The notes under the pieces were generated by a model. The model did not search any database, was not told where the DNA came from, and worked only from the letters and a program-made list of their open reading frames with translations. From positions 62,001-126,000 of the forward strand of contig NZ_LXES01000007.1 of NCBI RefSeq assembly GCF_001654845.1: a stretch of 64,000 bases of DNA, written 5' to 3'. Of the stretch, positions 1-8,842 are shown one piece after another. This DNA is from Enterobacter soli ATCC BAA-2102. Lineage in GTDB: Bacteria; Pseudomonadota; Gammaproteobacteria; Enterobacterales; Enterobacteriaceae. The stretch's first letter is position 1, and each line of letters opens with the position of its first letter. The translations under genes and the position numbers were made by a program.

Positions 1-379
1 GTTACTGGTGCAAAACCCCGAACTTGCTCCGCAAGTGCCGTCGCTGGCGGGTTTGAACCACGAAAAATTGCCCGGACTTGGCTTATTTTCAGAATTGGTC
101 AACACTTGTTTGTCGCAGCCAGGTCTGACCACCGGACAACTTTTAGAGCATTATCGCGGCACAAAAGAGTCCGCAACCCTTGAAAAACTGTCGATGTGGG
201 ACGATATAGCAGATAAGGATATTGCAGAAAAAACGTTCACCGACTCACTCAACCATATGTTTGATTCGATGCTTGAGCTGCGCCAGGAAGAGTTGATTGC
301 TCGCGAGCGCACACACGGTTTAAGCAGCGAAGAACGCCGGGAACTCTGGATGTTGAACCAGGAACTGGCGAAAAAATAA
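1..379 (+). CDS. dnaG: DNA primase, C-terminal fragment
   Basis: This is the 3' end of dnaG; the frame is open from the first complete codon (base 2) to the TAA at 377-379, about 125 residues. It corresponds to the C-terminal helicase-binding domain of primase, which docks on DnaB and recruits primase to the replication fork. The helical, Leu/Glu/Arg-rich end with QEELIARERTHGLSSEERRE fits that domain. rpoD follows on the same strand 165 bases later, the end of the enterobacterial rpsU-dnaG-rpoD macromolecular synthesis operon. The start and the zinc and TOPRIM domains lie outside the window. Confidence 0.95.
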   Translation, partial: LLVQNPELAPQVPSLAGLNHEKLPGLGLFSELVNTCLSQPGLTTGQLLEHYRGTKESATLEKLSMWDDIADKDIAEKTFTDSLNHMFDSMLELRQEELIARERTHGLSSEERRELWMLNQELAKK

Positions 380-544
380 GTTAAAGACAAAAGTATTTAA
401 CGGCTTAAGTGCCGAATATCGATCGGGGAGCCCCCGGCAGCCGCACTGAGAGGCAGCGGCAAAAATATAAGTACGCCCTCGCTTTAAAGGTTGGCAGCCC
501 TATCGCCAACACCAATCAAACGAATTAAGTGTGGATACCGTCTT

Positions 545-2389
545 ATGGAGCAAAACCCGCAGTCACAGCTGAAACTTCTTGTCCAACGTGGTAAGGAGCA
601 AGGCTATCTGACCTATGCCGAGGTCAATGACCATCTGCCGGAAGATATCGTCGATTCAGATCAGATCGAAGACATCATCCAAATGATCAATGACATGGGT
701 ATTCAGGTGATGGAAGAAGCACCGGATGCCGATGATCTGTTGCTGGCTGAAACCTCCAACAACACTGACGAAGATGCGGAAGAAGCTGCTGCACAGGTAC
801 TGTCCAGCGTAGAATCTGAAATCGGGCGCACCACTGACCCGGTCCGCATGTACATGCGCGAAATGGGCACCGTTGAACTGTTGACCCGCGAAGGCGAAAT
901 CGACATCGCTAAGCGCATCGAAGACGGGATCAACCAGGTTCAGTGTTCCGTTGCCGAATACCCGGAAGCAATCACTTATCTGCTGGAACAGTACGACCGC
1001 GTTGAAGCTGAAGAAGCGCGTCTGTCTGACCTGATCACCGGTTTTGTTGATCCGAACGCTGAAGAAGATTTGGCGCCGACTGCTACTCACGTCGGTTCTG
1101 AGTTGTCCCAGGAAGAGATGGATGACGACGAAGACGAAGATGAAGAAGACGGCGACGACGACAGCGATGACGACAACAGCATCGACCCTGAGCTGGCGCG
1201 CGAGAAGTTCGGCGAACTGCGTACGCAGTACGAACTGACCCGTGACACCATCAAAGCAAAAGGCCGTAGCCACGCCGCTGCTCAGGAAGAGATCCTGAAA
1301 CTGTCTGAAGTCTTCAAACAATTTCGCCTGGTGCCAAAACAGTTCGACTACCTGGTAAACAGTATGCGCGTCATGATGGACCGCGTGCGTACCCAGGAAC
1401 GTATCATCATGAAACTGTGTGTTGAACAGTGCAAAATGCCGAAGAAGAACTTCATCACGCTCTTCACTGGCAACGAAACCAGCGAAACCTGGTTCAACGC
1501 CGCTATCGCGATGAACAAGCCGTGGTCTGAAAAACTGCATGACGTGAAAGAAGACGTGCATCGCGGGCTGCAGAAACTCCAGCAGATTGAAGAAGAAACC
1601 GGCCTGACCATCGAGCAAGTGAAGGATATCAACCGTCGTATGTCTATCGGTGAAGCGAAAGCCCGCCGTGCGAAAAAAGAGATGGTTGAAGCGAACTTAC
1701 GTCTGGTTATCTCTATCGCCAAGAAATACACCAACCGTGGTCTGCAATTCCTGGATCTTATCCAGGAAGGCAACATCGGTCTGATGAAAGCGGTAGATAA
1801 ATTTGAATACCGTCGTGGTTACAAGTTCTCCACCTACGCAACCTGGTGGATCCGTCAGGCTATCACCCGCTCTATCGCGGATCAGGCGCGCACCATCCGT
1901 ATTCCGGTGCATATGATTGAGACGATTAACAAACTCAACCGTATCTCCCGCCAGATGCTGCAAGAGATGGGCCGCGAGCCAACGCCAGAAGAGCTGGCTG
2001 AACGTATGCTGATGCCGGAAGACAAGATCCGTAAAGTGCTGAAGATTGCCAAAGAGCCTATCTCCATGGAAACGCCAATCGGCGACGATGAAGATTCGCA
2101 TCTGGGTGATTTCATCGAGGATACCACCCTCGAGCTGCCGCTGGACTCTGCCACCACCGAGAGCCTGCGTGCCGCAACGCACGACGTTCTGGCTGGCCTG
2201 ACCGCCCGTGAAGCAAAAGTTCTGCGTATGCGTTTCGGTATCGACATGAATACCGACCACACGCTGGAAGAAGTGGGTAAACAGTTCGACGTTACCCGCG
2301 AACGTATCCGTCAGATCGAAGCGAAGGCGCTGCGTAAATTGCGCCACCCGAGCCGCTCTGAAGTGCTGCGTAGCTTCCTGGACGACTAA
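545..2389 (+). CDS. rpoD: RNA polymerase sigma-70 factor RpoD
   Basis: Primary sigma factor, 614 residues, giving core RNA polymerase its specificity for housekeeping promoters. The start is the ATG beginning [12 protein letters not shown]; a longer reading from 491 adds 18 residues not found in the family. Visible in order are region 1.1, region 1.2 ([21 protein letters not shown]), the non-conserved domain with a very acidic stretch of Asp/Glu near residues 190-215, region 2 ([20 protein letters not shown] and the [10 protein letters not shown] motif that melts the -10 element), region 3, and region 4 with the helix-turn-helix that reads the -35 element ([20 protein letters not shown]). Length is as expected. 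It is the last gene of the rpsU-dnaG-rpoD operon and is followed at once by a strong terminator. Confidence 0.99.
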   Translation: MEQNPQSQLKLLVQRGKEQGYLTYAEVNDHLPEDIVDSDQIEDIIQMINDMGIQVMEEAPDADDLLLAETSNNTDEDAEEAAAQVLSSVESEIGRTTDPVRMYMREMGTVELLTREGEIDIAKRIEDGINQVQCSVAEYPEAITYLLEQYDRVEAEEARLSDLITGFVDPNAEEDLAPTATHVGSELSQEEMDDDEDEDEEDGDDDSDDDNSIDPELAREKFGELRTQYELTRDTIKAKGRSHAAAQEEILKLSEVFKQFRLVPKQFDYLVNSMRVMMDRVRTQERIIMKLCVEQCKMPKKNFITLFTGNETSETWFNAAIAMNKPWSEKLHDVKEDVHRGLQKLQQIEEETGLTIEQVKDINRRMSIGEAKARRAKKEMVEANLRLVISIAKKYTNRGLQFLDLIQEGNIGLMKAVDKFEYRRGYKFSTYATWWIRQAITRSIADQARTIRIPVHMIETINKLNRISRQMLQEMGREPTPEELAERMLMPEDKIRKVLKIAKEPISMETPIGDDEDSHLGDFIEDTTLELPLDSATTESLRAATHDVLAGLTAREAKVLRMRFGIDMNTDHTLEEVGKQFDVTRERIRQIEAKALRKLRHPSRSEVLRSFLDD

Positions 2390-2402
2390 TCCGTCCGCGA
2401 TG

Positions 2403-2432
2403 AAAAAGCTCCCTTCGGGGAGCTTTTTTTTT
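2403..2432 (+). terminator. rpoD intrinsic terminator
   Basis: AAAAAGCTCCC-TTC-GGGGAGC hairpin followed by nine T, 13 bases after the rpoD stop codon. It closes the macromolecular synthesis operon. Confidence 0.93.
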
Positions 2433-2488
2433 GGGATTTTTCGTAGAGTACAAAAATTAGTAGGTACCCCCCGCAATAGATGCAATTG

Positions 2489-2516
2489 TAAATGATATTT
2501 ATTTTCATTATCATTT
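2489..2516 (+). promoter_or_regulatory. Fur box upstream of the YncE-like gene
   Basis: The AT-rich stretch contains ATGATATTTATTTTCATTAT followed by CATTTT, a good match to overlapping Fur 7-1-7 motifs (consensus GATAATGATAATCATTATC). It lies 34-61 bases upstream of the start at 2550, so iron-replete Fur would block transcription of the YncE-like gene and the receptor behind it. Confidence 0.8.
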
Positions 2517-2549
2517 TTCTTTTCGTAAACTACTGTAAAGAAAAATTAC

Positions 2550-3599
2550 ATGAATTTCAAAATATTAAAAAATCAATCTCTCTGCGCGCTCGCGATTTCT
2601 CTGGCCCTTCACGCGGGTTCTGCCTGTGCAAAGGACTTCTCCGAGGATCAGTTTTCTTCTCAACCGCTGGGTCACGGCGTTTACGAACTGGCTTATGATG
2701 CCGGACAAAACGCGGTCTATGCGGCGTCCGCCCCCTCTTTCGATAAAGATAAAACCGCCGGCGAAATGTTCCTGCTTTCAGCTGACTCGCTGAAGGTTGA
2801 TAAGCGGATCGCGACCCAACGCCGCCCCTTCGCCGTTTCACTGGATGAAGCCAACCACATTCTCTGGTCAGGCAATGCGCTGGATGGCTCATTAACCCTG
2901 CTGGATACCCGCACCAACAAAGAAGTGAAGACGCTCCAGCTCGCGGATGATGAAAACAAAGCGCACGTTCGCGAAGTGGTACTCGATAAGAAACACCAGC
3001 GCCTCTACGTCTCCGGGATTGGCAGTGAAGGCAAAGGCGTGCTGTGGGTTGTCGACACTAAAAACCAGACGCTTGCGCACACCCTGAAAGGGATGGATCC
3101 GGTTGGCTTTGCCGTTGATGAAGCAGGCGACAAGGTTTACGCCGTCACCGGCAAAGGCGAACTGGTAACGCTGGATGGCAAAACATCCCAGGTTATCTCC
3201 CGCGTGAAAGTTGACCCATCCGAGCCAAAACATTACTTCCTGAATATCGCCCTGAACACCGCCAAAGGCGTCGGGTTTATCGCCGATACCAACACCGCCG
3301 ATGTGCTGGTTGTACAGCTCGATTCCGGTAAGTTAGTTCACCGCGTTCCCACGCCGAACTCCATTGCCGCCGTCTACAACCCGGCGCGCAACGAAGTGTA
3401 CGTTACCCATCGCAATGCCCGTCAGATAAGCGTTATCGATGCCAATACCTACAGCCTGAAACACACCATTAAAACGGCTGCCATGCCCAACAGCATGGTG
3501 CTTTCTCCGGACAGCAAAACGCTCTTTGTCAGCGTGAAGCAGGATGAAAAAGCCACCCAGGCTGACTATGTGCTCAAACTCGATTTAACCCAATTCTGA
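2550..3599 (+). CDS. YncE-like periplasmic beta-propeller protein, iron-regulated
   Basis: 349-residue secreted protein with a signal peptide (LCALAISLALHAGSACA, cleavage near residue 27). The rest is a repetitive WD/YVTN-type beta-propeller; repeats such as NPARNEVYVTHRNARQISVI and SPDSKTLFVSVKQ resemble E. coli YncE, which has about the same length. YncE is an iron-repressed periplasmic protein of uncertain role that binds DNA in vitro; its gene neighbours the TonB receptor gene yncD. The same pairing occurs here: the receptor gene begins 10 bases downstream, and a Fur box precedes this gene. K-12 has no such gene between rpoD and mug. A role beside the receptor in iron capture is inference from context. 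Confidence 0.85.
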   Translation: MNFKILKNQSLCALAISLALHAGSACAKDFSEDQFSSQPLGHGVYELAYDAGQNAVYAASAPSFDKDKTAGEMFLLSADSLKVDKRIATQRRPFAVSLDEANHILWSGNALDGSLTLLDTRTNKEVKTLQLADDENKAHVREVVLDKKHQRLYVSGIGSEGKGVLWVVDTKNQTLAHTLKGMDPVGFAVDEAGDKVYAVTGKGELVTLDGKTSQVISRVKVDPSEPKHYFLNIALNTAKGVGFIADTNTADVLVVQLDSGKLVHRVPTPNSIAAVYNPARNEVYVTHRNARQISVIDANTYSLKHTIKTAAMPNSMVLSPDSKTLFVSVKQDEKATQADYVLKLDLTQF

Positions 3600-3609
3600 G
3601 GATTGCTTT

Positions 3610-5607
3610 GTGATTAACCAGACACGTACGGCGCTGGCGATTTCGCTCGCCCTCGCCAGCCTTCCTGCGGCCGTTTTCGCCGAGGAGACAACACCCACTA
3701 ATGAAGATCAGATGGTGGTCACCGCCACCGGTTTCGCCCAGGAGCGCCGCGAAGCACCGGCGACCATCTCCGTGGTCGGCGAGAAAGAGCTGAACACCCG
3801 TTCGAACCAGAACGTGACCGAAGCGTTGCGTGAAATGCCCGGTGTATTAGTGGGGAACGGTAACGGGAGCCTTGCCACTGGCGATGTGCAGATGCGCGGC
3901 ATGGACTCCACGTATACCTCCTACATGGTCAACGGCATCAAACAAGGGACCCGCGAGTCCCGCCCTTACGGCCATCATATCGGCACCGAAGCGGCATTCC
4001 TGCCACCGCTTGCGGCTATCGAACGTATCGAGGTGATCCGTGGGCCGATGTCCTCCCTGTATGGTTCAGACTCCATTGGCGGCGTGGTGAACGTCATCAC
4101 CAAAAAAGGCTACAACCTGGATAAATGGACCGGGGTGCTGGAGGATAACTACTTCCTTCAGGAAAAAAGCGAGTACGGCAACACCAACCAGACCAATGCC
4201 TTTTTGATGGGGCCGGTCATTCCTGGCAAACTCGGCGTGAGCGTGGCGGCGGATTACCTTGATCGCCGTGACGACGACAGCCAGAACGATGAACGTTTTG
4301 TTAAGCACCAGGCCGGCAACCTGGACGCCACCATTAATATGGCCCCGACCGACACCCAGCTGTGGGATTTGAACGTCGTCAAAGGACATCAGGTAAAATC
4401 ACACAACGATAAAGCCTGGCAATGGGACTTCGACCGAGACGCCGCGTCGTTATCCCAGCACGCGTGGTACGGCGACGACCTGGTGGAAGTGAAGAACTTC
4501 ATCAGTTACGAGAACGCCAAAACCGAATACCGCATACCGGGCATGAGCTCGCAGTTTATCAAGCAGAAAAACTATGAAGCCAACAGCGCAAACACCTTTA
4601 ATCTTGGCGATCATAAGCTAACGCTCGGGATCAACTTCACCCGCAATGAGCTGGATGATACGTTCGGTATCGCAGACAAAGAAGTTCCGGGGATCACGCC
4701 GGTCAGCGAGATCAGCCGTAACGGCTGGGCCGTGTTTGCCGAAGACGCATGGATGATGGTGCCGGACTTCACGCTGACCACGTCGGCACGTCTCGACCAT
4801 GACAGCTACTTTGGCTACCACGTGACACCGAAACTCTACGGGAACTGGACAATTGATGAAAGCTGGGCGCTGAAAGGCGGCGTATCGGCGGGCTATAAAA
4901 AGCCAGACCTGCGTGAGAACAATGAAGGCTTTACCAGCGTCTACGGCTCCTATCCTTATTCATATATCGGGATCGGTAACGATGACCTGAAGCCAGAGCA
5001 GAGCGTCAACACCGAGCTGGGCGTCTACTGGCAGCAGGATACACTGGCGCTGGATGCCACCGCGTTCTTCACCAAATTTAAAGACAAGATCAGCGACTAC
5101 ACCATCTGCACCGCAACTGCCACGCAGAAGTGTATTTACAACGGTTATGAAGCTGAAGAAGTGTCCCAGTATTTCAACGTCAGCGATGCGGAAATCTATG
5201 GTCTGGAGCTGAATGCCGACTGGCAGGTCACTCCAGCTCTGAAGGCTAACGCAAACTATACCTACACTCACAGCGAGCAAAAAAGCGGTCAGTATAAGGG
5301 AGAGGCGCTGAACGAATTCCCGAGCAGTATGGCCAACCTGTCACTGACGTGGAATGCTCTCAATGACCTGGAGCTGTGGACCACCAGCAGCTGGCGCAGT
5401 AATACGCCAAACACCGGCAAATCGACCTCAACCGAGGCCTATGCACTGGTCGATTTAGGCGCCCGCTACCATCTCAATAAGAGCATCACGCTGATGGCGG
5501 GGGTTTATAACCTGTTCGACGTGAACCCGATTTACAAAACGTCCTATAACCAGTCTTCCATCCTGGAAGGACGCCGCTACAACATGGGGGCACGATTCGA
5601 ATTCTGA
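3610..5607 (+). CDS. TonB-dependent outer-membrane receptor (FepA/CirA-type)
   Basis: 665-residue outer-membrane receptor, probably for a ferric siderophore. Signal peptide at residues 1-24 (ALAISLALASLPAAVFA), TonB box EDQMVVTA at about 32-39, plug domain with VTEALREMPGVLVGNG and IERIEVIRGPMSSLYGSDSI, then the beta-barrel ending in the typical aromatic C-terminus RYNMGARFEF. The start is GTG, with GAGG of the upstream stop region serving as ribosome-binding site eight bases before it. It is co-transcribed with the YncE-like gene behind one Fur box. The plug and barrel motifs resemble catecholate receptors of the FepA/CirA class, but the ligand cannot be read from sequence. Confidence 0.9.
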   Translation: MINQTRTALAISLALASLPAAVFAEETTPTNEDQMVVTATGFAQERREAPATISVVGEKELNTRSNQNVTEALREMPGVLVGNGNGSLATGDVQMRGMDSTYTSYMVNGIKQGTRESRPYGHHIGTEAAFLPPLAAIERIEVIRGPMSSLYGSDSIGGVVNVITKKGYNLDKWTGVLEDNYFLQEKSEYGNTNQTNAFLMGPVIPGKLGVSVAADYLDRRDDDSQNDERFVKHQAGNLDATINMAPTDTQLWDLNVVKGHQVKSHNDKAWQWDFDRDAASLSQHAWYGDDLVEVKNFISYENAKTEYRIPGMSSQFIKQKNYEANSANTFNLGDHKLTLGINFTRNELDDTFGIADKEVPGITPVSEISRNGWAVFAEDAWMMVPDFTLTTSARLDHDSYFGYHVTPKLYGNWTIDESWALKGGVSAGYKKPDLRENNEGFTSVYGSYPYSYIGIGNDDLKPEQSVNTELGVYWQQDTLALDATAFFTKFKDKISDYTICTATATQKCIYNGYEAEEVSQYFNVSDAEIYGLELNADWQVTPALKANANYTYTHSEQKSGQYKGEALNEFPSSMANLSLTWNALNDLELWTTSSWRSNTPNTGKSTSTEAYALVDLGARYHLNKSITLMAGVYNLFDVNPIYKTSYNQSSILEGRRYNMGARFEF

Positions 5608-5613
5608 TAGTAC

Positions 5614-5636
5614 TGCCGGAGCCTCAGGCTCCGGCG
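5614..5636. terminator. Hairpin between the convergent receptor gene and mug
   Basis: GCCGGAGCC-TCA-GGCTCCGGC hairpin in the 30 bases between two convergent genes; a likely bidirectional terminator, though the T tract is poor. Confidence 0.55.
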
Positions 5637-5637
5637 G

Positions 5638-6144
5638 TTACAGCCCGCGAACGACTAACGCTTCGTCGAGTTCGCGATATGCCTCAACCAGCTTATCCAG
5701 CGTCGCCCTGTTCAGCCCGCTCGGGTTTGGCAGTACCCACACCTGCGTGACGCCGATAGTGATTCGTTGTTTACCCCACTGCGTTCCGCGCTGACTAAAC
5801 GCCTGCTCGTAGGCCTGCTTCCCGAGGATCGCCAGCGCCGCTGGCTGGTAGTCTTCCATCTTTTTAATCAGCTCACGCCCGCCACTGCGCAGTTCGTGCA
5901 GATTGACTTCGGTTGCCTGTACCGTTGGCCGCTCGACCAGCATAGTGATCCCGCAGCGTGTATCCAGCAGATGCTGTTCCTCTTCGGGCTTCAGTAACCT
6001 GTCGGTAAACCCTGCCTGATGGATAACCTTCCAGAAGCGATTTCCCGGATGAGCAAAGTGAAAACCGGTGTGCGCAGAGGACTTACCGGGGTTGATACCG
6101 CAGAACACCACCCGCAGGCCCGGGGCAAGAATATCGTTGATCAT
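5638..6144 (-). CDS. mug: G/U mismatch-specific DNA glycosylase Mug
   Basis: 168-residue glycosylase that removes uracil and 3,N4-ethenocytosine from mispairs with guanine, starting base excision repair. The N-terminal motif [16 protein letters not shown] carries the catalytic Asn (Asn18) of the Mug/TDG family, and [12 protein letters not shown] near residue 140 is the helix-wedge motif. Full length (E. coli Mug is 168 residues). It converges on the TonB receptor gene; in K-12 mug directly follows rpoD, so the YncE/receptor pair is an extra block in this interval. Confidence 0.96.
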   Translation of the reverse strand: MINDILAPGLRVVFCGINPGKSSAHTGFHFAHPGNRFWKVIHQAGFTDRLLKPEEEQHLLDTRCGITMLVERPTVQATEVNLHELRSGGRELIKKMEDYQPAALAILGKQAYEQAFSQRGTQWGKQRITIGVTQVWVLPNPSGLNRATLDKLVEAYRELDEALVVRGL

Positions 6145-6229
6145 GTTTACTCCGATCGATACATCATCCGGGAAGTATAAAGGATTGATTATGCATTGTT
6201 TATAAAAACAGCAGGCAGGTGTGAATGGC

Positions 6230-6258
6230 TGGATCGCTGCGGGGAGTTACTTTATAAT
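6230..6258 (+). promoter_or_regulatory. Probable tRNA-Ile2 promoter
   Basis: A perfect TATAAT lies at 6253-6258, ten bases before the mature tRNA, with a poor -35 candidate (TGGATC) 17 bases upstream of it. It is assigned mainly by position. Confidence 0.5.
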
Positions 6259-6268
6259 TCACCGCCAC

Positions 6269-6344
6269 GGCCCCTTAGCTCAGTGGTTAGAGCAGGCGAC
6301 TCATAATCGCTTGGTCGCTGGTTCAAGTCCAGCAGGGGCCACCA
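6269..6344 (+). tRNA. ileX: tRNA-Ile2 with CAT anticodon (lysidine type)
   Basis: 76-nt gene with encoded CCA. Acceptor GGCCCCT pairs with AGGGGCC. The anticodon arm GGCGA-CTCATAA-TCGCT presents CAT at 6302-6304, and the T arm is CTGGT-TCAAGTC-CAGCAG-like. The body matches E. coli ileX, which sits between mug and yqjH. The CAT anticodon is not for methionine: TilS converts C34 to lysidine so the tRNA reads AUA. Confidence 0.95.
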
Positions 6345-6352
6345 AATACAGC

Positions 6353-6389
6353 AAGGGCTGGAGAGAAATCTCTGGCCCTTTTGTTTTTC
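6353..6389 (+). terminator. Terminator of the tRNA-Ile2 gene
   Basis: AAGGGC...GAGAG-AAAT-CTCT...GCCCTT imperfect hairpin followed by TTTTGTTTTT, starting nine bases after the tRNA CCA end. Confidence 0.75.
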
Positions 6390-6683
6390 TTGGGACCACT
6401 GGCAGCGACAGTGCTTTCCGGGGCTCCAATTGCGTGACTTTCGGGTAAAGCGATTGTCTGCGGTTAATTTTTAGTTATCAAACAGCTGAACACCTCTATT
6501 GCTGATCCTATACGCAGCGCTCCCTGTACCAGGAACACAACAAACCTCTCACTCACCGTCAAAAACCCGAAAAACTAAAGAAATCCCCCATCGCGCCGAT
6601 CATCATCCGTGTGTATTATTTCCTGTAGTGTTTACAACAACTAACCTTAACTCAAATACTTAAGCCCCAAAGCGAAAGGCATC
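6390..6683. other. Intergenic stretch between tRNA-Ile2 and the J-domain gene
   Basis: About 290 bases without a convincing gene. It should hold the promoter of the downstream gene. I looked for a second copy of the tRNA 3' end, which would mark an island integrated at the tRNA, and found none here. Confidence 0.5.
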
Positions 6684-7853
6684 ATGAGCACACCGATCAA
6701 ACGGCTAGAAATCATTAAAAATGCCATTGAACTGGAAGATGACGACATCATCATTAGCCAGCTGGCACGCCTGAAAAATGAAGCGTTTGGCGATGAGCTA
6801 CAGGCAATCGTCGTGGCGCTTGAGCAGAAGAATTACACCGCCGCCATCGCGGCTATCACCGCCTGGTTACAAAGCCAGCGGGCGATTACCCAGTGGCGCG
6901 ATCCGCAGGTGGCGGCCAGCAAGCTGGAGCTGAAAGCGCTGGAAGAACGCCTGCGGGATCTTATCGATCGTCGCAATGCACGCGTACAGCAGCTTGATGA
7001 GTTCAACGATCTCTATTTCTCCCGCCTGGGGCCGCTGATGCAGCAGATCCTCGCCCTGCGCAAAACACTTGCCGAGCTGAATCTTCGTCGTCAGCAGGCA
7101 GAAGCGCGTCGTCGCGAAGAGGACTATCGCCGCTGCCAGCAGTATATGGCGCAGGCGGTTGAGGTGTTAGCAACACTGACCCAGCGCTGGCGTGAGCTGC
7201 CAGCGGATTCAGTGCAGGCTGCGGAAGCACGCAAGCAGCTTCAGCAGCAAAGCAACCTGATTGCTAATTTGCTGGCCGAAGCACTGGAGCTGGAAAGCGG
7301 GTTAACGCGTGAAGAGGAGCCCGCACGTCAGGCCCAGGATGATGCTAATGACGAGTATGAAAAATACCGTGAACAGCACCACGATGCCGAAGTCCGTCTG
7401 CGGAAAGGGAAAAACCTCTCCGAAGAGGATCAGAACGAGCTAAAACGGCTCTGGCGTCAGGCGAGCAAGCTGTGCCACCCGGATCTGGTGGCAGACGATC
7501 TGAAAGAAGAAGCCAACACCATGATGGTGCAGCTGAATCAGGCCAAACAACGTGGAGACGTGAAAGCCATTCGTTCTCTGGTTGCTCGTCTGCAACAGGG
7601 CTTTGAGCCACTGATGGCAAGCGACCGGCTGAACGATCTGGAGCGTATCCGCAAAAAAATGGCGCAGGTACGCGAGCAAATCGACACCTTAGTGAACGAG
7701 CTGGCCGAGCTGGAAAAAGAAGAGTCCTGGCTGCTGGTCTCGTCTCTTAGCAATATGGAAGCTTACTTTGTCCAGCAGGAGAAAGCCCTGCATGACGTCC
7801 GCGCCTCGCTCGAACATCAGGTGAGCGAAGCGCAGCTGGATACCGCAGCGTAA
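6684..7853 (+). CDS. Coiled-coil protein with a J-domain, function unknown
   Basis: 389-residue, very charged and mostly helical cytoplasmic protein with no signal peptide or membrane segment. Long Leu/Glu/Arg heptad regions (about 75-240 and 310-385) predict coiled coils. Between them, residues about 245-305 look like a J-domain: helix II LKRLWRQASKLCHPD holds the HPD tripeptide at 265-267, and helix III follows as EANTMMVQLNQAKQRGDVKA. HPD is the residue set that stimulates the ATPase of DnaK-type chaperones, so this may be a specialised DnaK co-chaperone whose coiled coils choose the client; that is inference. K-12 has no gene here between ileX and yqjH. The ribosome-binding site (GCGAAAGG) is weak. 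I do not recognise a named family. Confidence 0.8.
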   Translation: MSTPIKRLEIIKNAIELEDDDIIISQLARLKNEAFGDELQAIVVALEQKNYTAAIAAITAWLQSQRAITQWRDPQVAASKLELKALEERLRDLIDRRNARVQQLDEFNDLYFSRLGPLMQQILALRKTLAELNLRRQQAEARRREEDYRRCQQYMAQAVEVLATLTQRWRELPADSVQAAEARKQLQQQSNLIANLLAEALELESGLTREEEPARQAQDDANDEYEKYREQHHDAEVRLRKGKNLSEEDQNELKRLWRQASKLCHPDLVADDLKEEANTMMVQLNQAKQRGDVKAIRSLVARLQQGFEPLMASDRLNDLERIRKKMAQVREQIDTLVNELAELEKEESWLLVSSLSNMEAYFVQQEKALHDVRASLEHQVSEAQLDTAA

Positions 7854-8618
7854 TTATTTGGCGTGCCAGTATGCGCTGGCACGCACTAATTGCTGATCAA
7901 TCTCGTCATTTTCAAACTGGCGACTCAGGCTTTTCACCACCTTCCCTTCCCCGGTTAACCAGATAAAGTAATCCTCGGCGGGTACGTTAAACGCCGCCAG
8001 TTGGTCAGCCACCGCCTGCTCGCTATGCCCGACCACCCAGGTGATGTTGAACTCACTCAGATGCGCCAGATAATCCTTGTAAGATGCATCGCCAATGGTC
8101 ACAACAGCATGAATTTCAGGGCGTACTGGCAGTTTTGCTATCGCTTCTAAACGACGACGCAGCGCAGGCATCCCGGACTCATCGCACACATACAACTGCC
8201 AGGCGTAATCCTCCGCGACCACCAGTGAACCGCGCGGGCCGCCGATGGTGAGTGTGTCACCCACTTTCGCCTGTAGCGCCCAGTTGCTGGCAACGCCGCC
8301 ATCATGGACAAAGAAATCGAAGACCAGTTCATGACGCGCTTCATCGTACAGCGGTGTGTAGTCACGCGCCTGTGGGCGCACGCCTTCGCCCCAGTTGATC
8401 CCTTCATCGGTAACCACTGGCGGGACAAACGTCGCCCCTGGCTCCGGGAAAAAGACTTTGCTGTGGTCGTCGAAGCCTCTGGAGCTAAAGCCCTCCAGGG
8501 CATCTCCGCCTAAGACGATGCGCTGGAAGCCAGCCGCGACTCGCTCAACGCGGAGCACAGTCAGCTCGCGAAAGCGCAGGTCGTTACGGACGCGTTGTGG
8601 GTAGCGGGTCGATGTCAT
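7854..8618 (-). CDS. yqjH: NADPH-dependent ferric-chelate reductase YqjH
   Basis: 254-residue flavoprotein of the siderophore-interacting protein (ViuB/SIP) family. It reduces ferric siderophore complexes in the cytoplasm so that iron is released. The FAD-binding segment includes RDYTPLYDE and HDGGVASNWA, the NAD(P) side includes GPRGSLVV and LYVCDESGMPALRR, and the C-terminus FIWLTGEGKVVKSL...AYWHAK is typical. The start chosen is MTSTRYPQRVRNDLRF, preceded by AGGAAGG; an in-frame extension to 8759 would run through the promoter. Divergent from yqjI, with a Fur box and a YqjI-type palindrome in the shared region, so iron and YqjI probably both control it. Confidence 0.95.
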   Translation of the reverse strand: MTSTRYPQRVRNDLRFRELTVLRVERVAAGFQRIVLGGDALEGFSSRGFDDHSKVFFPEPGATFVPPVVTDEGINWGEGVRPQARDYTPLYDEARHELVFDFFVHDGGVASNWALQAKVGDTLTIGGPRGSLVVAEDYAWQLYVCDESGMPALRRRLEAIAKLPVRPEIHAVVTIGDASYKDYLAHLSEFNITWVVGHSEQAVADQLAAFNVPAEDYFIWLTGEGKVVKSLSRQFENDEIDQQLVRASAYWHAK

Positions 8619-8643
8619 TTTTATGCCTTCCTGATGTGAATAC

Positions 8644-8651
8644 GATATATC
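8644..8651 (-). promoter_or_regulatory. Candidate YqjI operator, yqjH side
   Basis: GATATATC palindrome 25 bases upstream of the yqjH start. Read toward yqjH the element is TTAGATATATCGTATT; the same TTAGATATATC occurs in the same relative position upstream of yqjI. YqjI is known in E. coli to bind palindromes in both promoters. Confidence 0.6.
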
Positions 8652-8663
8652 TAAATTAAACTG

Positions 8664-8682
8664 CAAATGATAATGATTGCTA
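8664..8682 (-). promoter_or_regulatory. Fur box in the yqjH promoter
   Basis: CAAATGATAATGATTGCTA matches the Fur consensus core GATAATGAT well and lies about 50 bases upstream of yqjH. E. coli yqjH is Fur-repressed, which supports the call. Confidence 0.72.
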
Positions 8683-8818
8683 ACAATCAGGATTGCAAGA
8701 TATTTTTTGATATAGTTAACACCAGACAAGCCACACAATAAAAATAACAACATAATCATATTATTAACTAATTACGTGATGACTATATTGCTATTAAGAC
8801 ATGTTTAGATATAAATTA

Positions 8819-8826
8819 GATATATC
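8819..8826 (+). promoter_or_regulatory. Candidate YqjI operator, yqjI side
   Basis: GATATATC palindrome within TTAGATATATCATTTT, 16 bases upstream of the yqjI ATG and just before its ribosome-binding site (TTAGGAGAT). It is the counterpart of the yqjH element and implies autoregulation. Confidence 0.6.
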
Positions 8827-8842
8827 ATTTTTAGGAGATACA

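Noticed and set aside
656..1618. 320-codon open frame antisense to rpoD
   Set aside because: It is the mirror of a strongly conserved gene with acidic repeats; its product is Phe/Val/His-rich and has no ribosome-binding site or family resemblance.
6221..6448. 75-codon frame across tRNA-Ile2
   Set aside because: It runs through the tRNA gene and its terminator.
6345..7853. Possible island integrated at tRNA-Ile2
   Set aside because: No second copy of the tRNA 3' end and no integrase were found, so insertion at the tRNA is not supported for the J-domain gene.
8619..8759. 47-residue N-terminal extension of yqjH
   Set aside because: It would cover the Fur box and the operator, has no ribosome-binding site, and homologues start at the shorter position.
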